Source: Deltaproteobacteria bacterium
Lineage (GTDB): Bacteria; Desulfobacterota_D; UBA1144; Nemesobacterales; N074bin48
Direction: 5' to 3'
Assembly: GCA_004356685.1 (NCBI GenBank)
Contig: SMWS01000075.1
Span: 1 to 30,955 of the forward strand
Length of the DNA stretch: 30,955 bases
Part shown: piece by piece, positions 8,571 through 16,491 of the stretch
How positions within the stretch are numbered: the first letter of the stretch is position 1
Layout: the number at the start of each line of letters is the position of its first letter
Translations under genes and position numbers: made by a program
Notes under the pieces: model-generated
Databases searched by the model: none
What the model saw: the letters and a program-made list of their open reading frames with translations, nothing else
What the model was told of the DNA's origin: nothing

Positions 8571-8633
8571 AAATCACAAATAATATTCAAAAATCAATTC
8601 TTTTAATTAAACCTTAAGATTGGTTTGTGATTT
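8571..8633. repeat. Inverted repeat spanning the moxR-DUF58 gap
   Basis: AAATCACAAA at 8571-8580 is the exact reverse complement of TTTGTGATTT at 8624-8633, with 43 bases between. It lies wholly in the 108-base intercistronic gap. It could form a long-loop stem in the polycistronic RNA (mRNA processing or differential stability of moxR) or mark a regulator site. No good TAnnTTTG promoter was seen for DUF58 in the gap. The repeat is seen directly; function is not known. Confidence 0.45.
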
Positions 8634-8667
8634 GTTTTTTGATATATTTCTTTTCCGGTATAACTGG

Positions 8668-9672
8668 TTACGGTACTTCAATCTCGTTTATTACTTTATT
8701 GATAATATCTTCGGAAGTAACATTTTCGGCTTCGGCTTCGTAGGTAAGACCTATACGGTGACGTAATACATCATGTACTATTGCTCTAACATCTTCAGGA
8801 ATTACATAGCCTCGTTTTTTTATAAAAGCATAACATTTTGAAGCAATAGCCAAATTGATACTTCCCCGTGGTGAAGCTCCAAAGTTTATAAGAGGTTTTA
8901 AATCTGGGAGGTGATAATTCTCTGGTGTTCGTGTTGCAAAAACAATATTGAGTATGTATTTCTCGATTTTTTCATCCATATAAACTTCCCGTACTGATGC
9001 TTGAGCTTTTTTTATTTGGTCTAAAGTCACAACGGGACTTATTTGCTCAAAATTTTCTTTTAAATTCTGACGAATAATGAGTTGTTCTTCATCCATTTGT
9101 GGGTATTCAACAACTGTTTTAAGCATAAAACGATCCATTTGTGCTTCAGGTAATGGATAGGTTCCCTCTTGCTCAATAGGGTTTTGAGTTGCCATTACTA
9201 AAAAAGGCTTGTCAAGTATAAAAGTTTCATCCCCAATGGTAACCTGCTTTTCTTGCATGGCCTCCAATAAAGCCGATTGTACCTTTGCAGGAGCCCGGTT
9301 AATTTCGTCAGCTAACACAAAATTGGCGAATATAGGTCCCTTTTTTATACTGAAATCGTTTTCTTTCATATTGTAAATAAGGGTCCCTATAACATCGGCC
9401 GGAAGTAAATCGGGTGTAAATTGAATCCTGCTAAATTTTCCGTGTACCGCTTTTGAAAGTGTGTTTATTGCCAGTGTTTTGGCAAGGCCAGGAACACCTT
9501 CCAATAAAATATGCCCTTCTCCCAATAAGCCAATAAGCAATCTTTCAACCATGTGTTTTTGGCCTATAATTACTTTGTTCATCTCCATTGAAAGAATATC
9601 GATAAACGCACTTTCTTTTTCTATTTTTTCATTTAATGCACTTATATCTAAGGATATATTTGTTTGTTCCAT
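8668..9672 (-). CDS. moxR: MoxR family AAA+ ATPase
   Basis: The protein has 334 residues (AAA_3 plus AAA lid). Walker A is GVPGLAKT at 59-66, Walker B FVLADE at 118-123, sensor 1 ATQNP at 161-165, and the family block EQEGTYPLPEAQMDRF at 167-182. MoxR proteins act as chaperone-like ATPases on VWA-domain proteins; here the targets would be the DUF58 protein, BatA and BatB encoded downstream. First gene of the minus-strand cluster. Its leader (9673-9986, shared with the divergent AlbA_2 gene) holds a terminator-like hairpin, but no perfect TAnnTTTG element was found on this strand. Confidence 0.95.
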   Translation of the reverse strand: MEQTNISLDISALNEKIEKESAFIDILSMEMNKVIIGQKHMVERLLIGLLGEGHILLEGVPGLAKTLAINTLSKAVHGKFSRIQFTPDLLPADVIGTLIYNMKENDFSIKKGPIFANFVLADEINRAPAKVQSALLEAMQEKQVTIGDETFILDKPFLVMATQNPIEQEGTYPLPEAQMDRFMLKTVVEYPQMDEEQLIIRQNLKENFEQISPVVTLDQIKKAQASVREVYMDEKIEKYILNIVFATRTPENYHLPDLKPLINFGASPRGSINLAIASKCYAFIKKRGYVIPEDVRAIVHDVLRHRIGLTYEAEAENVTSEDIINKVINEIEVP

Positions 9673-9688
9673 GTTGTTTTAATTCTTT

Positions 9689-9714
9689 AAAAAAAAGCTA
9701 TATTTATTATAGCT
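9689..9714 (-). promoter_or_regulatory. Terminator-like hairpin and T-run in the moxR leader
   Basis: Read on the minus strand, a perfect 7-bp stem (AGCTATA at 9714-9708, loop of 5, TATAGCT at 9702-9696) is followed at once by a run of T residues ending at 9689. The run ends 16 bases before the moxR ATG. The stem is AT-rich and weak, but the order stem then T-run is that of an intrinsic terminator. No gene lies upstream on this strand, so it may attenuate moxR or end a short leader RNA. It may also be chance in AT-rich DNA. Confidence 0.4.
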
Positions 9715-9888
9715 GTGCAAATTGAAGATTTATGATTAAAATCCCTGTTAACAATTGGTTAAAAATTTAAATAAATTATTAGGTTTTAAGAAACTACGAT
9801 AATACATAATTTTCTTATTTTGTTAATCAATTATTTTAATTAAAAAAACTCTTATTATGTTATGTGGTCATTATTAGGAAAATGAGTC

Positions 9889-9901
9889 TGTCAAAATGAC
9901 A
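9889..9901. promoter_or_regulatory. Palindromic candidate operator TGTCAAAATGACA
   Basis: Perfect 5-bp arms TGTCA and TGACA are separated by AAA. The site is 86 bases upstream of the AlbA_2 start and 217 bases upstream of moxR. The shape is that of a dimeric regulator site. I did not find a second copy in this window, so the regulator and its target direction are unknown. Confidence 0.4.
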
Positions 9902-9986
9902 CTATCAATGTTAATCTTAGTAATTGATATACTGTATTCATACTTTAAAATGTAATCTTCGACAGGCATAAAGTTCGAAATCAAAA

Positions 9987-11123
9987 ATGATAAACAAACG
10001 TCTTCTTATTAAAAATCTGTTAGCTCATAACGATGAGTGTAGTTTCTATGATAAGAAACGTAAGATCGATTTGAGTAGAAAGGAGGGGAAGGCCAAATTT
10101 TTAAAACATATTTGTGCTTTAAGCAACAGCAACCCAAAAAATAATTCATATATCGTGATTGGGGTTGAGGATGAAGCTAACGAGATAAATGGAGTAGATT
10201 TTTTTGACGATAGTAAAATCCAAAATTTAATCAATGCGTACCTTACAAACCCACCTCTTATAATGTACGAAAATGTTGCGTTTCCAAATTTACCGTCAGA
10301 CAAGGTGGTGGGTTTGGTTACCATACGTCCAAACGATAAAATTACTTCACTCCGTAAAAATATTTGGAAGTATTGGGGTGGTTCAATCTTTTTAAGAGAT
10401 GGTAGTATCTCAATGCCCAAGGATTTTGATATTGAGATTAAAGATGTGAATTCTGCGATAGTGAAAGCAATAGAAAACAAAGCCAAAAATAATATCGAGC
10501 ATACTCTAAATGGGGTAATTGATTTCAACTACAATCGTCATAAAGATCTGGATGCCAGTTATAAGGTTTTTAAAGAACAATTTGTGGTTTGTTGGGCGGG
10601 AATTACTAAAAAAGTAAAGGGAAACATTTATTATTCCCGAGTTGATATAGAATTAATTAACGAACAAGTTCGTTTGTTTTATTCTACATTAGATGATGTA
10701 AGCATTTCATTTTCTGAGGATTTCTTCAAAATTATCGAGTATGTACATTTAGGATTAAACAATGAGTTTAAATATTACCCTTTGGAAGAGGTTATTATTA
10801 CTTTTCAGGAAAATGGTTCGTATAAAATAAATTCCCGATTAATTTTTAAACCCCCTCGATTCAATAAAAAAACATTGCATCATATCTATAATGCCAACAA
10901 TGCAATTTTAGATAAATTGAAAAAGGGAATTCCTTTAAATACTTCAGAGACTAAAGACCTTCGCAACCTCCCTGCTACCTATCTTATATGCTATTTAAAT
11001 GATTTTACCGATGCTAAAACAAAATTGTTGGAAGCAAAACCATTTTTAAAAAATATCGGGGGAGAAGAATATGAATCCTTTAAGGAATCTATACGCATAC
11101 TTAGGAAAGTTAAATACAATTAA
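9987..11123 (+). CDS. AlbA_2/Schlafen-like putative nucleic-acid or ATP-binding protein
   Basis: The protein has 378 residues. The N-terminal 145 residues resemble the AlbA_2 (Schlafen-type) fold: a charged start (NDECSFYDKKRKIDLS), then FLKHICALSNSNP with the YIVIGVEDE strand and ING turn at about 38-70 (compare the usual AFANxxGGxIxIGVxD), and the closing YWGGSIFLRDGSISMPK at about 129-145. The expected Gly-Gly before the IVIG strand is replaced by KNNS, so it is a divergent member. Residues 150-378 form a separate domain that I do not recognise, with a basic C-terminus. It lies 56 bases before the SPFH gene on the same strand. Function is not known; the fold call is moderately sure. Confidence 0.65.
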   Translation: MINKRLLIKNLLAHNDECSFYDKKRKIDLSRKEGKAKFLKHICALSNSNPKNNSYIVIGVEDEANEINGVDFFDDSKIQNLINAYLTNPPLIMYENVAFPNLPSDKVVGLVTIRPNDKITSLRKNIWKYWGGSIFLRDGSISMPKDFDIEIKDVNSAIVKAIENKAKNNIEHTLNGVIDFNYNRHKDLDASYKVFKEQFVVCWAGITKKVKGNIYYSRVDIELINEQVRLFYSTLDDVSISFSEDFFKIIEYVHLGLNNEFKYYPLEEVIITFQENGSYKINSRLIFKPPRFNKKTLHHIYNANNAILDKLKKGIPLNTSETKDLRNLPATYLICYLNDFTDAKTKLLEAKPFLKNIGGEEYESFKESIRILRKVKYN

Positions 11124-11145
11124 TATATCTATCAAGGTATTTTCA

Positions 11146-11153
11146 TATCTTTA
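11146..11153 (+). promoter_or_regulatory. Possible -7 element before the SPFH gene
   Basis: TATCTTTA lies 26 bases before the SPFH ATG. It matches TAnnTTTG except for the last base. No clear -33 TTG is visible at the usual distance, so the SPFH gene may also be read from the AlbA_2 transcript. Confidence 0.25.
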
Positions 11154-11179
11154 TACCTCAAATTTTAAAACTGATATAC

Positions 11180-12319
11180 ATGGGGATTTTCGATAAAATA
11201 AAGGAAAAACTTAGTCATGAATTTATAGACATCATTGAGTGGCTGGACTATACAGACAATACGATCTGTCATCGTTTTGAACGATACCAAAACGAAATAA
11301 AAAACAATGCCAAATTAATTGTGCGTGAAGGACAAACCGCAGTATTTATTAATGAAGGTAAGTTGGCAGATGTTTTTGAGCCCGGCACCTATACTTTAAA
11401 TACTGAAAACATGCCTATTTTGACAACTATAAAAGGATGGAAATATGGTTTCAATAGTCCTTTTAAAGCTGAAGTATATTTTGTAAATACTCATCTTTTT
11501 ACCGATGAAAAATGGGGCACCAAAAACCCTATTACGCTAAACGATGAACGTTTTGGATTGGTAGAAATTCGTGCCTTTGGCACCTATGCTTATAGAATTA
11601 ACGATGCTGGTAAATTTATTGTAGATATAGTGGGTACGGATAATAATTTCACAAATTTTGAAATCAATGAACACCTTAAAAGTCTTATAACTACACGCTT
11701 TACTGATACGATAGGGGAGGCAAATTTACCTATCGAATTATACGCTGCTAATACCACAGAACTTTCAGAAACCTGTAAGGAAGTGATGCAACCCGAATTT
11801 AATAGCATAGGTATTTCATTAGAGAAATTCTTTATTGAAAATGTTTCTATGCCCGAAGATCTTAAAAAGGAAATCTTTGAATATAGCCGTATTGATAAAT
11901 TGGATCTCGACAAGCTTACCCGATTTAAAACTGCAAAAGCAATTGAAGCTGCTGCTGCTAATGAGGGAGGTACCGCTGGTGCAGGAATGGGAATGGGAAT
12001 GGGTTTTGTGCTTGCCCAACAAATGGGAGCCTTGATGGGTCCACAAATGGGAGGCCAACAACAAACACCTTTGCAACAACAAGCCGGAATGATTCCTCCT
12101 CAGATGCCTGTAGTAATACAGTATTTCTATGCCGCTAACGGACAACAATCAGGACCCGTAACTATTGAACAACTAAAAGCTTTTTTCGCCAATAGAACTA
12201 TTAATAAAGAAACCTTGATTTGGAAACAAGGAATGGCAAGTTGGACTTCTTTAAAAGATGTGGAAGAACTTAAAGCATTTTTAGGAGGTAACACTCCACC
12301 ACCTCTTCCAGAAAAATAA
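11180..12319 (+). CDS. SPFH domain protein (YdjI/virion-core type) with C-terminal GYF_2 domain
   Basis: The protein has 379 residues. The N-terminal amphipathic start and SPFH (band 7) domain cover about 20-240, with the YdjI-type features IIEWLDYTDNTICHRF and VREGQTAVFINEGK near the start and the FFIENVSMPEDLKKEI end. A Gly/Met/Gln-rich flexible linker at about 262-310 is typical of this SPFH branch. A GYF_2 domain at about 315-366 (YFYAANGQQSGPVTIEQL, then LIWKQGMASW) is followed by a short proline tail TPPPLPEK. There is no transmembrane helix; such proteins assemble on the inner face of membranes. In Bacillus the homologue YdjI brings PspA to the membrane together with the zinc-ribbon protein YdjG, and a zinc-ribbon membrane protein follows here. 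The domain calls are strong; a membrane-stress role is an inference. Confidence 0.88.
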   Translation: MGIFDKIKEKLSHEFIDIIEWLDYTDNTICHRFERYQNEIKNNAKLIVREGQTAVFINEGKLADVFEPGTYTLNTENMPILTTIKGWKYGFNSPFKAEVYFVNTHLFTDEKWGTKNPITLNDERFGLVEIRAFGTYAYRINDAGKFIVDIVGTDNNFTNFEINEHLKSLITTRFTDTIGEANLPIELYAANTTELSETCKEVMQPEFNSIGISLEKFFIENVSMPEDLKKEIFEYSRIDKLDLDKLTRFKTAKAIEAAAANEGGTAGAGMGMGMGFVLAQQMGALMGPQMGGQQQTPLQQQAGMIPPQMPVVIQYFYAANGQQSGPVTIEQLKAFFANRTINKETLIWKQGMASWTSLKDVEELKAFLGGNTPPPLPEK

Positions 12320-12376
12320 TAGTTAAGAACATTTTAATCTAATTAAATGTTTTCTGTCTATAAGGAGACAAGAACC

Positions 12377-13465
12377 ATGGAAGAAATTTCACCCAAAAGG
12401 TCCGAACTCAAAAAATCCTGCGTTAACTGTGGTGCTGAGCTTTTTTATGCCCCGGGTACCGTTGAATTAAAGTGTAGGTATTGTGGTCATGCAGAAACCA
12501 TAACACCTTCAGAAAATGGATTTGAAGAATTAGAACTCAAAAGCTATTTGAGTGAGATGGGGGGGCAATCGCACAGTGAAGAGATTACTATGATTCACTG
12601 TAAAAATTGTGGCGCTAACCAACATATAGGAGAACATTACAAATCATTACACTGCATTTACTGTAGTATGCCCCTTATTGTTGAAGATACCTTTAAAGAT
12701 GATTGGATTATTCCCGGAGCCATTTTGCCTTTTCAAATAGATCAAAAAAAGGCATTTCAAATTTTTAAAAATTGGGTGAAAAAATTATGGTTTGCTCCCA
12801 ATAAATTAAAAAAAGCCTCTCTTGACCCTCAAAACACAAAAGGGCTTTATTCGCCTTACTGGACTTTTGATGCTAATTTATTTGCCACATATACAGGACA
12901 ACGAGGCACCTATTATTATGTCACCAGAACAGTAGGAAGTGGTAAAAATAGAAGAACAGTCACAGAAAGAAGGACAAGCTGGACTCCTGCTTCCGGTACT
13001 ATAAGTGGCTTTATTGATGACACTTTGACCAAAGCATCCAAGCAACACTCGGGAATCATTCCTAAAAAAATTGCCAAATGGGATTTAAAATCACTTAAGC
13101 CTTTTGACAGTAGTTTCCTTGCCGGTTTTATTACTGAAAAATATACAATTTCATTAAATGATGGACATTTAGAGTCAGAAAAAGAAGCTCAAAAAATTGC
13201 AGATCGATGGGTTCGACGAGATATTGGTGGTGATACCCAAAGAGTATCTTCTATTGATATGAAACTCATTGATGAAACCTTCAAACATATATTACTTCCT
13301 GTTTATATTAGTGCATATATTTTTAAGGGCAAACGATATAATTTTTTTGTGAATGGACAAACTGGAGCTCTTTCCGGAAAACGTCCTTATTCTTTCTGGA
13401 AAATTTTCTTTTTTATATTTTTTATAATAATAGCAATATCCATTATTATATTAATACTTCAATAA
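12377..13465 (+). CDS. Double zinc-ribbon, C-terminally membrane-anchored protein (YdjG-like)
   Basis: From the ATG at 12377 the protein has 362 residues. Two zinc ribbons have identical spacing: Cys15, 18, 33, 36 and Cys75, 78, 93, 96 (CxxC-14-CxxC twice, TFIIB-like). A middle domain of about 220 residues follows, rich in Trp and Tyr (KGLYSPYWTFDANLFATYTG), with a polar Arg/Thr loop, and a hydrophobic helix at about 340-360 at the very end. An upstream in-frame ATG at 12347 would add MFSVYKETRT. I prefer 12377 because AAGGAG at 12362-12367 is placed well for it and the extra residues add nothing to the fold. Such SPFH plus zinc-ribbon pairs recall YdjI/YdjG. It overlaps the next gene by one base. 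Confidence 0.8.
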   Translation: MEEISPKRSELKKSCVNCGAELFYAPGTVELKCRYCGHAETITPSENGFEELELKSYLSEMGGQSHSEEITMIHCKNCGANQHIGEHYKSLHCIYCSMPLIVEDTFKDDWIIPGAILPFQIDQKKAFQIFKNWVKKLWFAPNKLKKASLDPQNTKGLYSPYWTFDANLFATYTGQRGTYYYVTRTVGSGKNRRTVTERRTSWTPASGTISGFIDDTLTKASKQHSGIIPKKIAKWDLKSLKPFDSSFLAGFITEKYTISLNDGHLESEKEAQKIADRWVRRDIGGDTQRVSSIDMKLIDETFKHILLPVYISAYIFKGKRYNFFVNGQTGALSGKRPYSFWKIFFFIFFIIIAISIIILILQ

Positions 13466-14190
13466 TGAGAACACTAGTCATAGGAGATATCCACGGTGGA
13501 TTAAAAGGGTTGAAACAAGTATTACAGAAAATTGATCTTTCAACATCCGATCAATTTATTTATTTAGGTGATTATGTAGATGGATGGAGTGAAGCTGCCG
13601 AAACGGTATCTTTTTTATTAGATTTTTCAGAAAAATATTCCTGTGTGTTTTTAAGGGGAAATCACGACGATTTGTTATATGATTTCCTAAAAAATGATGA
13701 TGCAAAGTCTCTTTGGATACAACAGGGAGGAGAATCAAGTATAACAAGTTATGCGTCACTTTCTGAAACAGAACTAGAAAAACATATTCGTTTTTTTGAA
13801 GAACTTATTAATTACCATATAGACTCTCAAAACCGATTGTATTGTCATGCCGGTTTTACTAATGAAAAAGGCCCTCAATTCGAATATTATAGTCATACTA
13901 CTTACTGGGACAGGTCTCTCTGGGAAATGGTATGTGCTATGGATACTAACCTCTTTATTGACGATAATAGGTATCCTAAGCGACTTAAACTTTTTAAGGA
14001 AATATACCTGGGGCACACTTCTGTTACAAAAATAGGCAAAACAAAACCTGTAAATTTTGCCAATGTTTGGAACGTGGATACAGGAGCTGCCTTTAGAGGT
14101 CCTTTGTCTATTATAGATGTTGATACTAAAGAAGTCTGGCAAAGTGAACCGGTTTGGGAATTATATCCAAATGAAATTGGACGGAATTAA
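13465..14190 (+). CDS. Metallophosphoesterase, PP2A-like protein phosphatase family
   Basis: The protein has 241 residues, cytoplasmic. All metal-binding motifs of the calcineurin-like phosphoesterase fold are present: GDIHG at 7-11 (Asp8, His10), GDYVDG at 35-40 (Asp36), GNHDD at 65-69 (Asn66, His67), CHAG at 127-130 (His128) and GHT at 183-185 (His184). This set and the length match bacterial Ser/Thr phosphatases of the PrpA/PP2A type, though a nucleotide or other phosphoester substrate is possible. Its ATG shares one base with the stop of the zinc-ribbon gene, so the two are probably translated together. It is the last gene of the plus-strand group before a shared terminator. Confidence 0.9.
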   Translation: MRTLVIGDIHGGLKGLKQVLQKIDLSTSDQFIYLGDYVDGWSEAAETVSFLLDFSEKYSCVFLRGNHDDLLYDFLKNDDAKSLWIQQGGESSITSYASLSETELEKHIRFFEELINYHIDSQNRLYCHAGFTNEKGPQFEYYSHTTYWDRSLWEMVCAMDTNLFIDDNRYPKRLKLFKEIYLGHTSVTKIGKTKPVNFANVWNVDTGAAFRGPLSIIDVDTKEVWQSEPVWELYPNEIGRN

Positions 14191-14227
14191 TTGAGTTATT
14201 TAATAAACAGGAAACATATTAAAAACC

Positions 14228-14250
14228 GTTCTCAAAAATATTTTGAGAAC
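14228..14250. terminator. Bidirectional terminator between phosphatase and ALDH genes
   Basis: GTTCTCAAAA at 14228-14237 and TTTTGAGAAC at 14241-14250 form a perfect 10-bp stem with a 3-base loop. On the minus strand it is followed by GGTTTTT; on the plus strand by AATTTTC. It lies between convergent genes. Confidence 0.8.
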
Positions 14251-14282
14251 AATTTTCGGTGTTTAAATAAAAATTTATTCGT

Positions 14283-15836
14283 TTACAAATCAAATTTTAT
14301 TCCTTGAGCTAAAGGTAACTCAGTTGTGTAATTAATAGTGTTGGTTTGTCTGCGCATATATACCTTCCATGCGTCACTTCCACTTTCACGTCCGCCACCG
14401 GTTTCCTTTTCACCACCGAAAGCACCTCCAATTTCAGCCCCAGAAGTTCCAATATTTACGTTGGCTATTCCACAATCACTTCCGGCAACAGATAAGAAAT
14501 GTTCTGCTTCCCTTAAATTATTGGTCATAATTGCAGAAGACAATCCCTGTGCCACTCCATTTTGGATTTCTAAAGCATTCCCGACCTCACCACTATACTT
14601 AAGAAGGTATAATATAGGTGCGAAAGTTTCGTGCTGTACAATTTCAAAACTATTTTTGGCTTCAGCTATTGCGGGTTTTACATAACAACCACTTTCATAT
14701 CCTTCACCTTCTAATACGCCCCCTTCAACAACGAGGTTTCCTCCCTCAGTAACTACTTTTTCTAATGCTGCCTTATACATTTCTACTGCATCTTTATCGA
14801 TTAAGGGTCCCACATGATTATTTTCATCCAAAGGATTTCCTATACGTAATTGTTTATATGCATCAACAACTGCGTTTTTCACTTTATCGTACATACTTTC
14901 GTGAATAATCAATCGCCGAGTTGACGTACATCGCTGTCCCGCAGTGCCTACAGCGCCAAAAACAGCACCTACCACGGTCATTTTTATATCGGCATCAGGT
15001 GTAACGATAATAGCATTATTTCCACCTAATTCTAATAAGGATTTTCCTAAACGCCCTGCAACGTTTTTAGCAACTATTTTACCCATACGAGTCGAACCTG
15101 TTGCAGAAATTAATGGAATACGATTATCTGTAGTCATATATTCCCCTATTTTATAATCTCCGTTTACAATATTAGAAATACCTTCAGGCAAATTGTTAGC
15201 TTTTAATACTTCAGCGATAATATTTTGGCATGCTATCCCACAAAGTGGTGCTTTTTCAGAAGGTTTCCACACACAAACGTCTCCACAAATCCAAGCTAAT
15301 GTTGTGTTCCATGCCCAAACAGCTACTGGGAAATTAAATGCAGAAATTATTCCCACAATACCCAGTGGGTGATATTGTTCATACATTCTATGCCCCGGAC
15401 GTTCGGAGTGCATGGTCAATCCATGTAACTGACGTGATAATCCGACTGCAAAATCACAGATATCTATCATTTCCTGAACCTCGCCCAATCCCTCCTGGAG
15501 AGATTTTCCCATTTCGTAGGATACCAATTCTCCCAAAGGTTTTTTAAGTTCCCTTAATTTATCACCAAATTGACGTACAATTTCACCCCGTTGTGGTGCT
15601 GGCATAACTCTCCAACTTTTAAAAGCGGATTGAGCCGTTTCTATTACTTTATCGAATTCTTCCTTAGTTGTAGTAGTGACTTTTCCAATAAGTTTTCCAT
15701 CTACAGGAGAAAAAGAAGAAATGGTGTCACCTCCCGAAAACCACATGTTCCCAGTTGAAGTGCCCTTGTTAACTTCTTTAATTCCCAATTGTTTTAAAGC
15801 ACCTTCAATACCAAATGCTTTTGCAATAGTTGACAT
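14283..15836 (-). CDS. ALDH7 family aldehyde dehydrogenase (aminoadipate-semialdehyde dehydrogenase type)
   Basis: The protein has 517 residues, full length for ALDH7 (antiquitin/AmaB). NAD-dependent aldehyde oxidation is supported by Asn168 (SAFNFPVAVW), Lys191 (WKPSE), Glu269 in LLELGGNN and the nucleophile Cys303 in GQRCTS. The C-terminal block GTSGAEIGGAFGGEKETGGG with SDAWKVYMRRQTNTINY is characteristic of the ALDH7 branch rather than of betaine or generic ALDHs. The usual substrate is alpha-aminoadipate semialdehyde/piperideine-6-carboxylate in lysine breakdown. The neighbour is a tryptophan-pathway dioxygenase, but a separate TACCTTTG element upstream suggests independent expression. 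Substrate is an inference from the family. Confidence 0.93.
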   Translation of the reverse strand: MSTIAKAFGIEGALKQLGIKEVNKGTSTGNMWFSGGDTISSFSPVDGKLIGKVTTTTKEEFDKVIETAQSAFKSWRVMPAPQRGEIVRQFGDKLRELKKPLGELVSYEMGKSLQEGLGEVQEMIDICDFAVGLSRQLHGLTMHSERPGHRMYEQYHPLGIVGIISAFNFPVAVWAWNTTLAWICGDVCVWKPSEKAPLCGIACQNIIAEVLKANNLPEGISNIVNGDYKIGEYMTTDNRIPLISATGSTRMGKIVAKNVAGRLGKSLLELGGNNAIIVTPDADIKMTVVGAVFGAVGTAGQRCTSTRRLIIHESMYDKVKNAVVDAYKQLRIGNPLDENNHVGPLIDKDAVEMYKAALEKVVTEGGNLVVEGGVLEGEGYESGCYVKPAIAEAKNSFEIVQHETFAPILYLLKYSGEVGNALEIQNGVAQGLSSAIMTNNLREAEHFLSVAGSDCGIANVNIGTSGAEIGGAFGGEKETGGGRESGSDAWKVYMRRQTNTINYTTELPLAQGIKFDL

Positions 15837-15873
15837 ATCTATATCGTGTTTTTATTCTTAAAAAATCAAGGTA

Positions 15874-15881
15874 CAAAGGTA
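15874..15881 (-). promoter_or_regulatory. -7 promoter element for the ALDH gene
   Basis: On the minus strand this reads TACCTTTG, a perfect TAnnTTTG. It lies 37 bases before the ALDH ATG. No clear TTG -33 element is visible. Confidence 0.55.
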
Positions 15882-15950
15882 GACAATCCCTATAAGAATT
15901 TAAAAGAAATATCTAAAATGTAGATTTTTCAGTTTCAGAAAAGGTGTAAA

Positions 15951-16487
15951 TTAATCTCCTATAAAACGAGGGTCAGATTCCATAATAGTCCCACAGTTAT
16001 CACAGGTTCGATATTCGGTGGAATTGTAAAAATCTTTGAAATGGGGTTGGAAATCTTTTTCTACATCGTGTAGCTCAAAATACACTTCATGTAATTTATG
16101 ATTGCAATTATCACAAAACCATAAAAGTCCATCTTTATACCCTTTTCCTGCTCTTACCCTTTCAATTACCAATCCTATTGAACCCTCGCTGCGATTAGGG
16201 GAATGTGGTACTTTTGGGGGATGTAAATACATATCCCCTGGACCTAATTCCATTACTTTACGCTCTCCTTCTTCTTGGATAATCACTTGAATATTCCCCT
16301 CTAATTGGTAAAATAATTCCTCAGTTTCATTGTAATGATAGTCCTTACGGGCATTAGGTCCCGCCACTATCATAACAATATAATCACCAGAATCTACATA
16401 AAGATTCTTATTTGCAACTGGAGGTTTTAACAAGTCACGGTTTTCTTCGATCCACTTGTTAAGGTTAAATGGTTTTAAAATAGCCAT
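15951..16487 (-). CDS. nbaC: 3-hydroxyanthranilate 3,4-dioxygenase
   Basis: The protein has 178 residues, a cupin that opens the ring of 3-hydroxyanthranilate to 2-amino-3-carboxymuconate semialdehyde in the kynurenine pathway (the step before quinolinate). Iron ligands are His51, Glu57 and His95; substrate-binding Arg47, Arg99 and Glu109 are in place. The C-terminal rubredoxin-like zinc site typical of bacterial enzymes is complete: Cys125, Cys128, Cys162, Cys165. No other kynurenine gene is in the window. The start is 463 bases... upstream context holds only a short leader with a 9-bp inverted repeat 5 bases before the ATG. The enzyme assignment is very sure; whether it serves NAD synthesis or tryptophan catabolism is not shown here. 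Confidence 0.95.
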   Translation of the reverse strand: MAILKPFNLNKWIEENRDLLKPPVANKNLYVDSGDYIVMIVAGPNARKDYHYNETEELFYQLEGNIQVIIQEEGERKVMELGPGDMYLHPPKVPHSPNRSEGSIGLVIERVRAGKGYKDGLLWFCDNCNHKLHEVYFELHDVEKDFQPHFKDFYNSTEYRTCDNCGTIMESDPRFIGD

Positions 16488-16491
16488 AAAC

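Larger units (their letters stand above)
9673..9986. promoter_or_regulatory. Divergent intergenic region between moxR and the AlbA_2 gene
   Basis: This stretch of 314 bases, very AT-rich, has no plausible ORF. It must contain promoters for both directions. I found no perfect TAnnTTTG on either strand; TATTTTG near 9817 is the closest on the plus strand. It contains the moxR leader hairpin at 9689-9714 and the TGTCA-AAA-TGACA palindrome at 9889-9901. Confidence 0.5.

Noticed and set aside
12347..12376. Upstream ATG for the zinc-ribbon gene adding MFSVYKETRT
   Set aside because: The AAGGAG at 12362-12367 serves the ATG at 12377, and the extra ten residues precede the fold without any motif.
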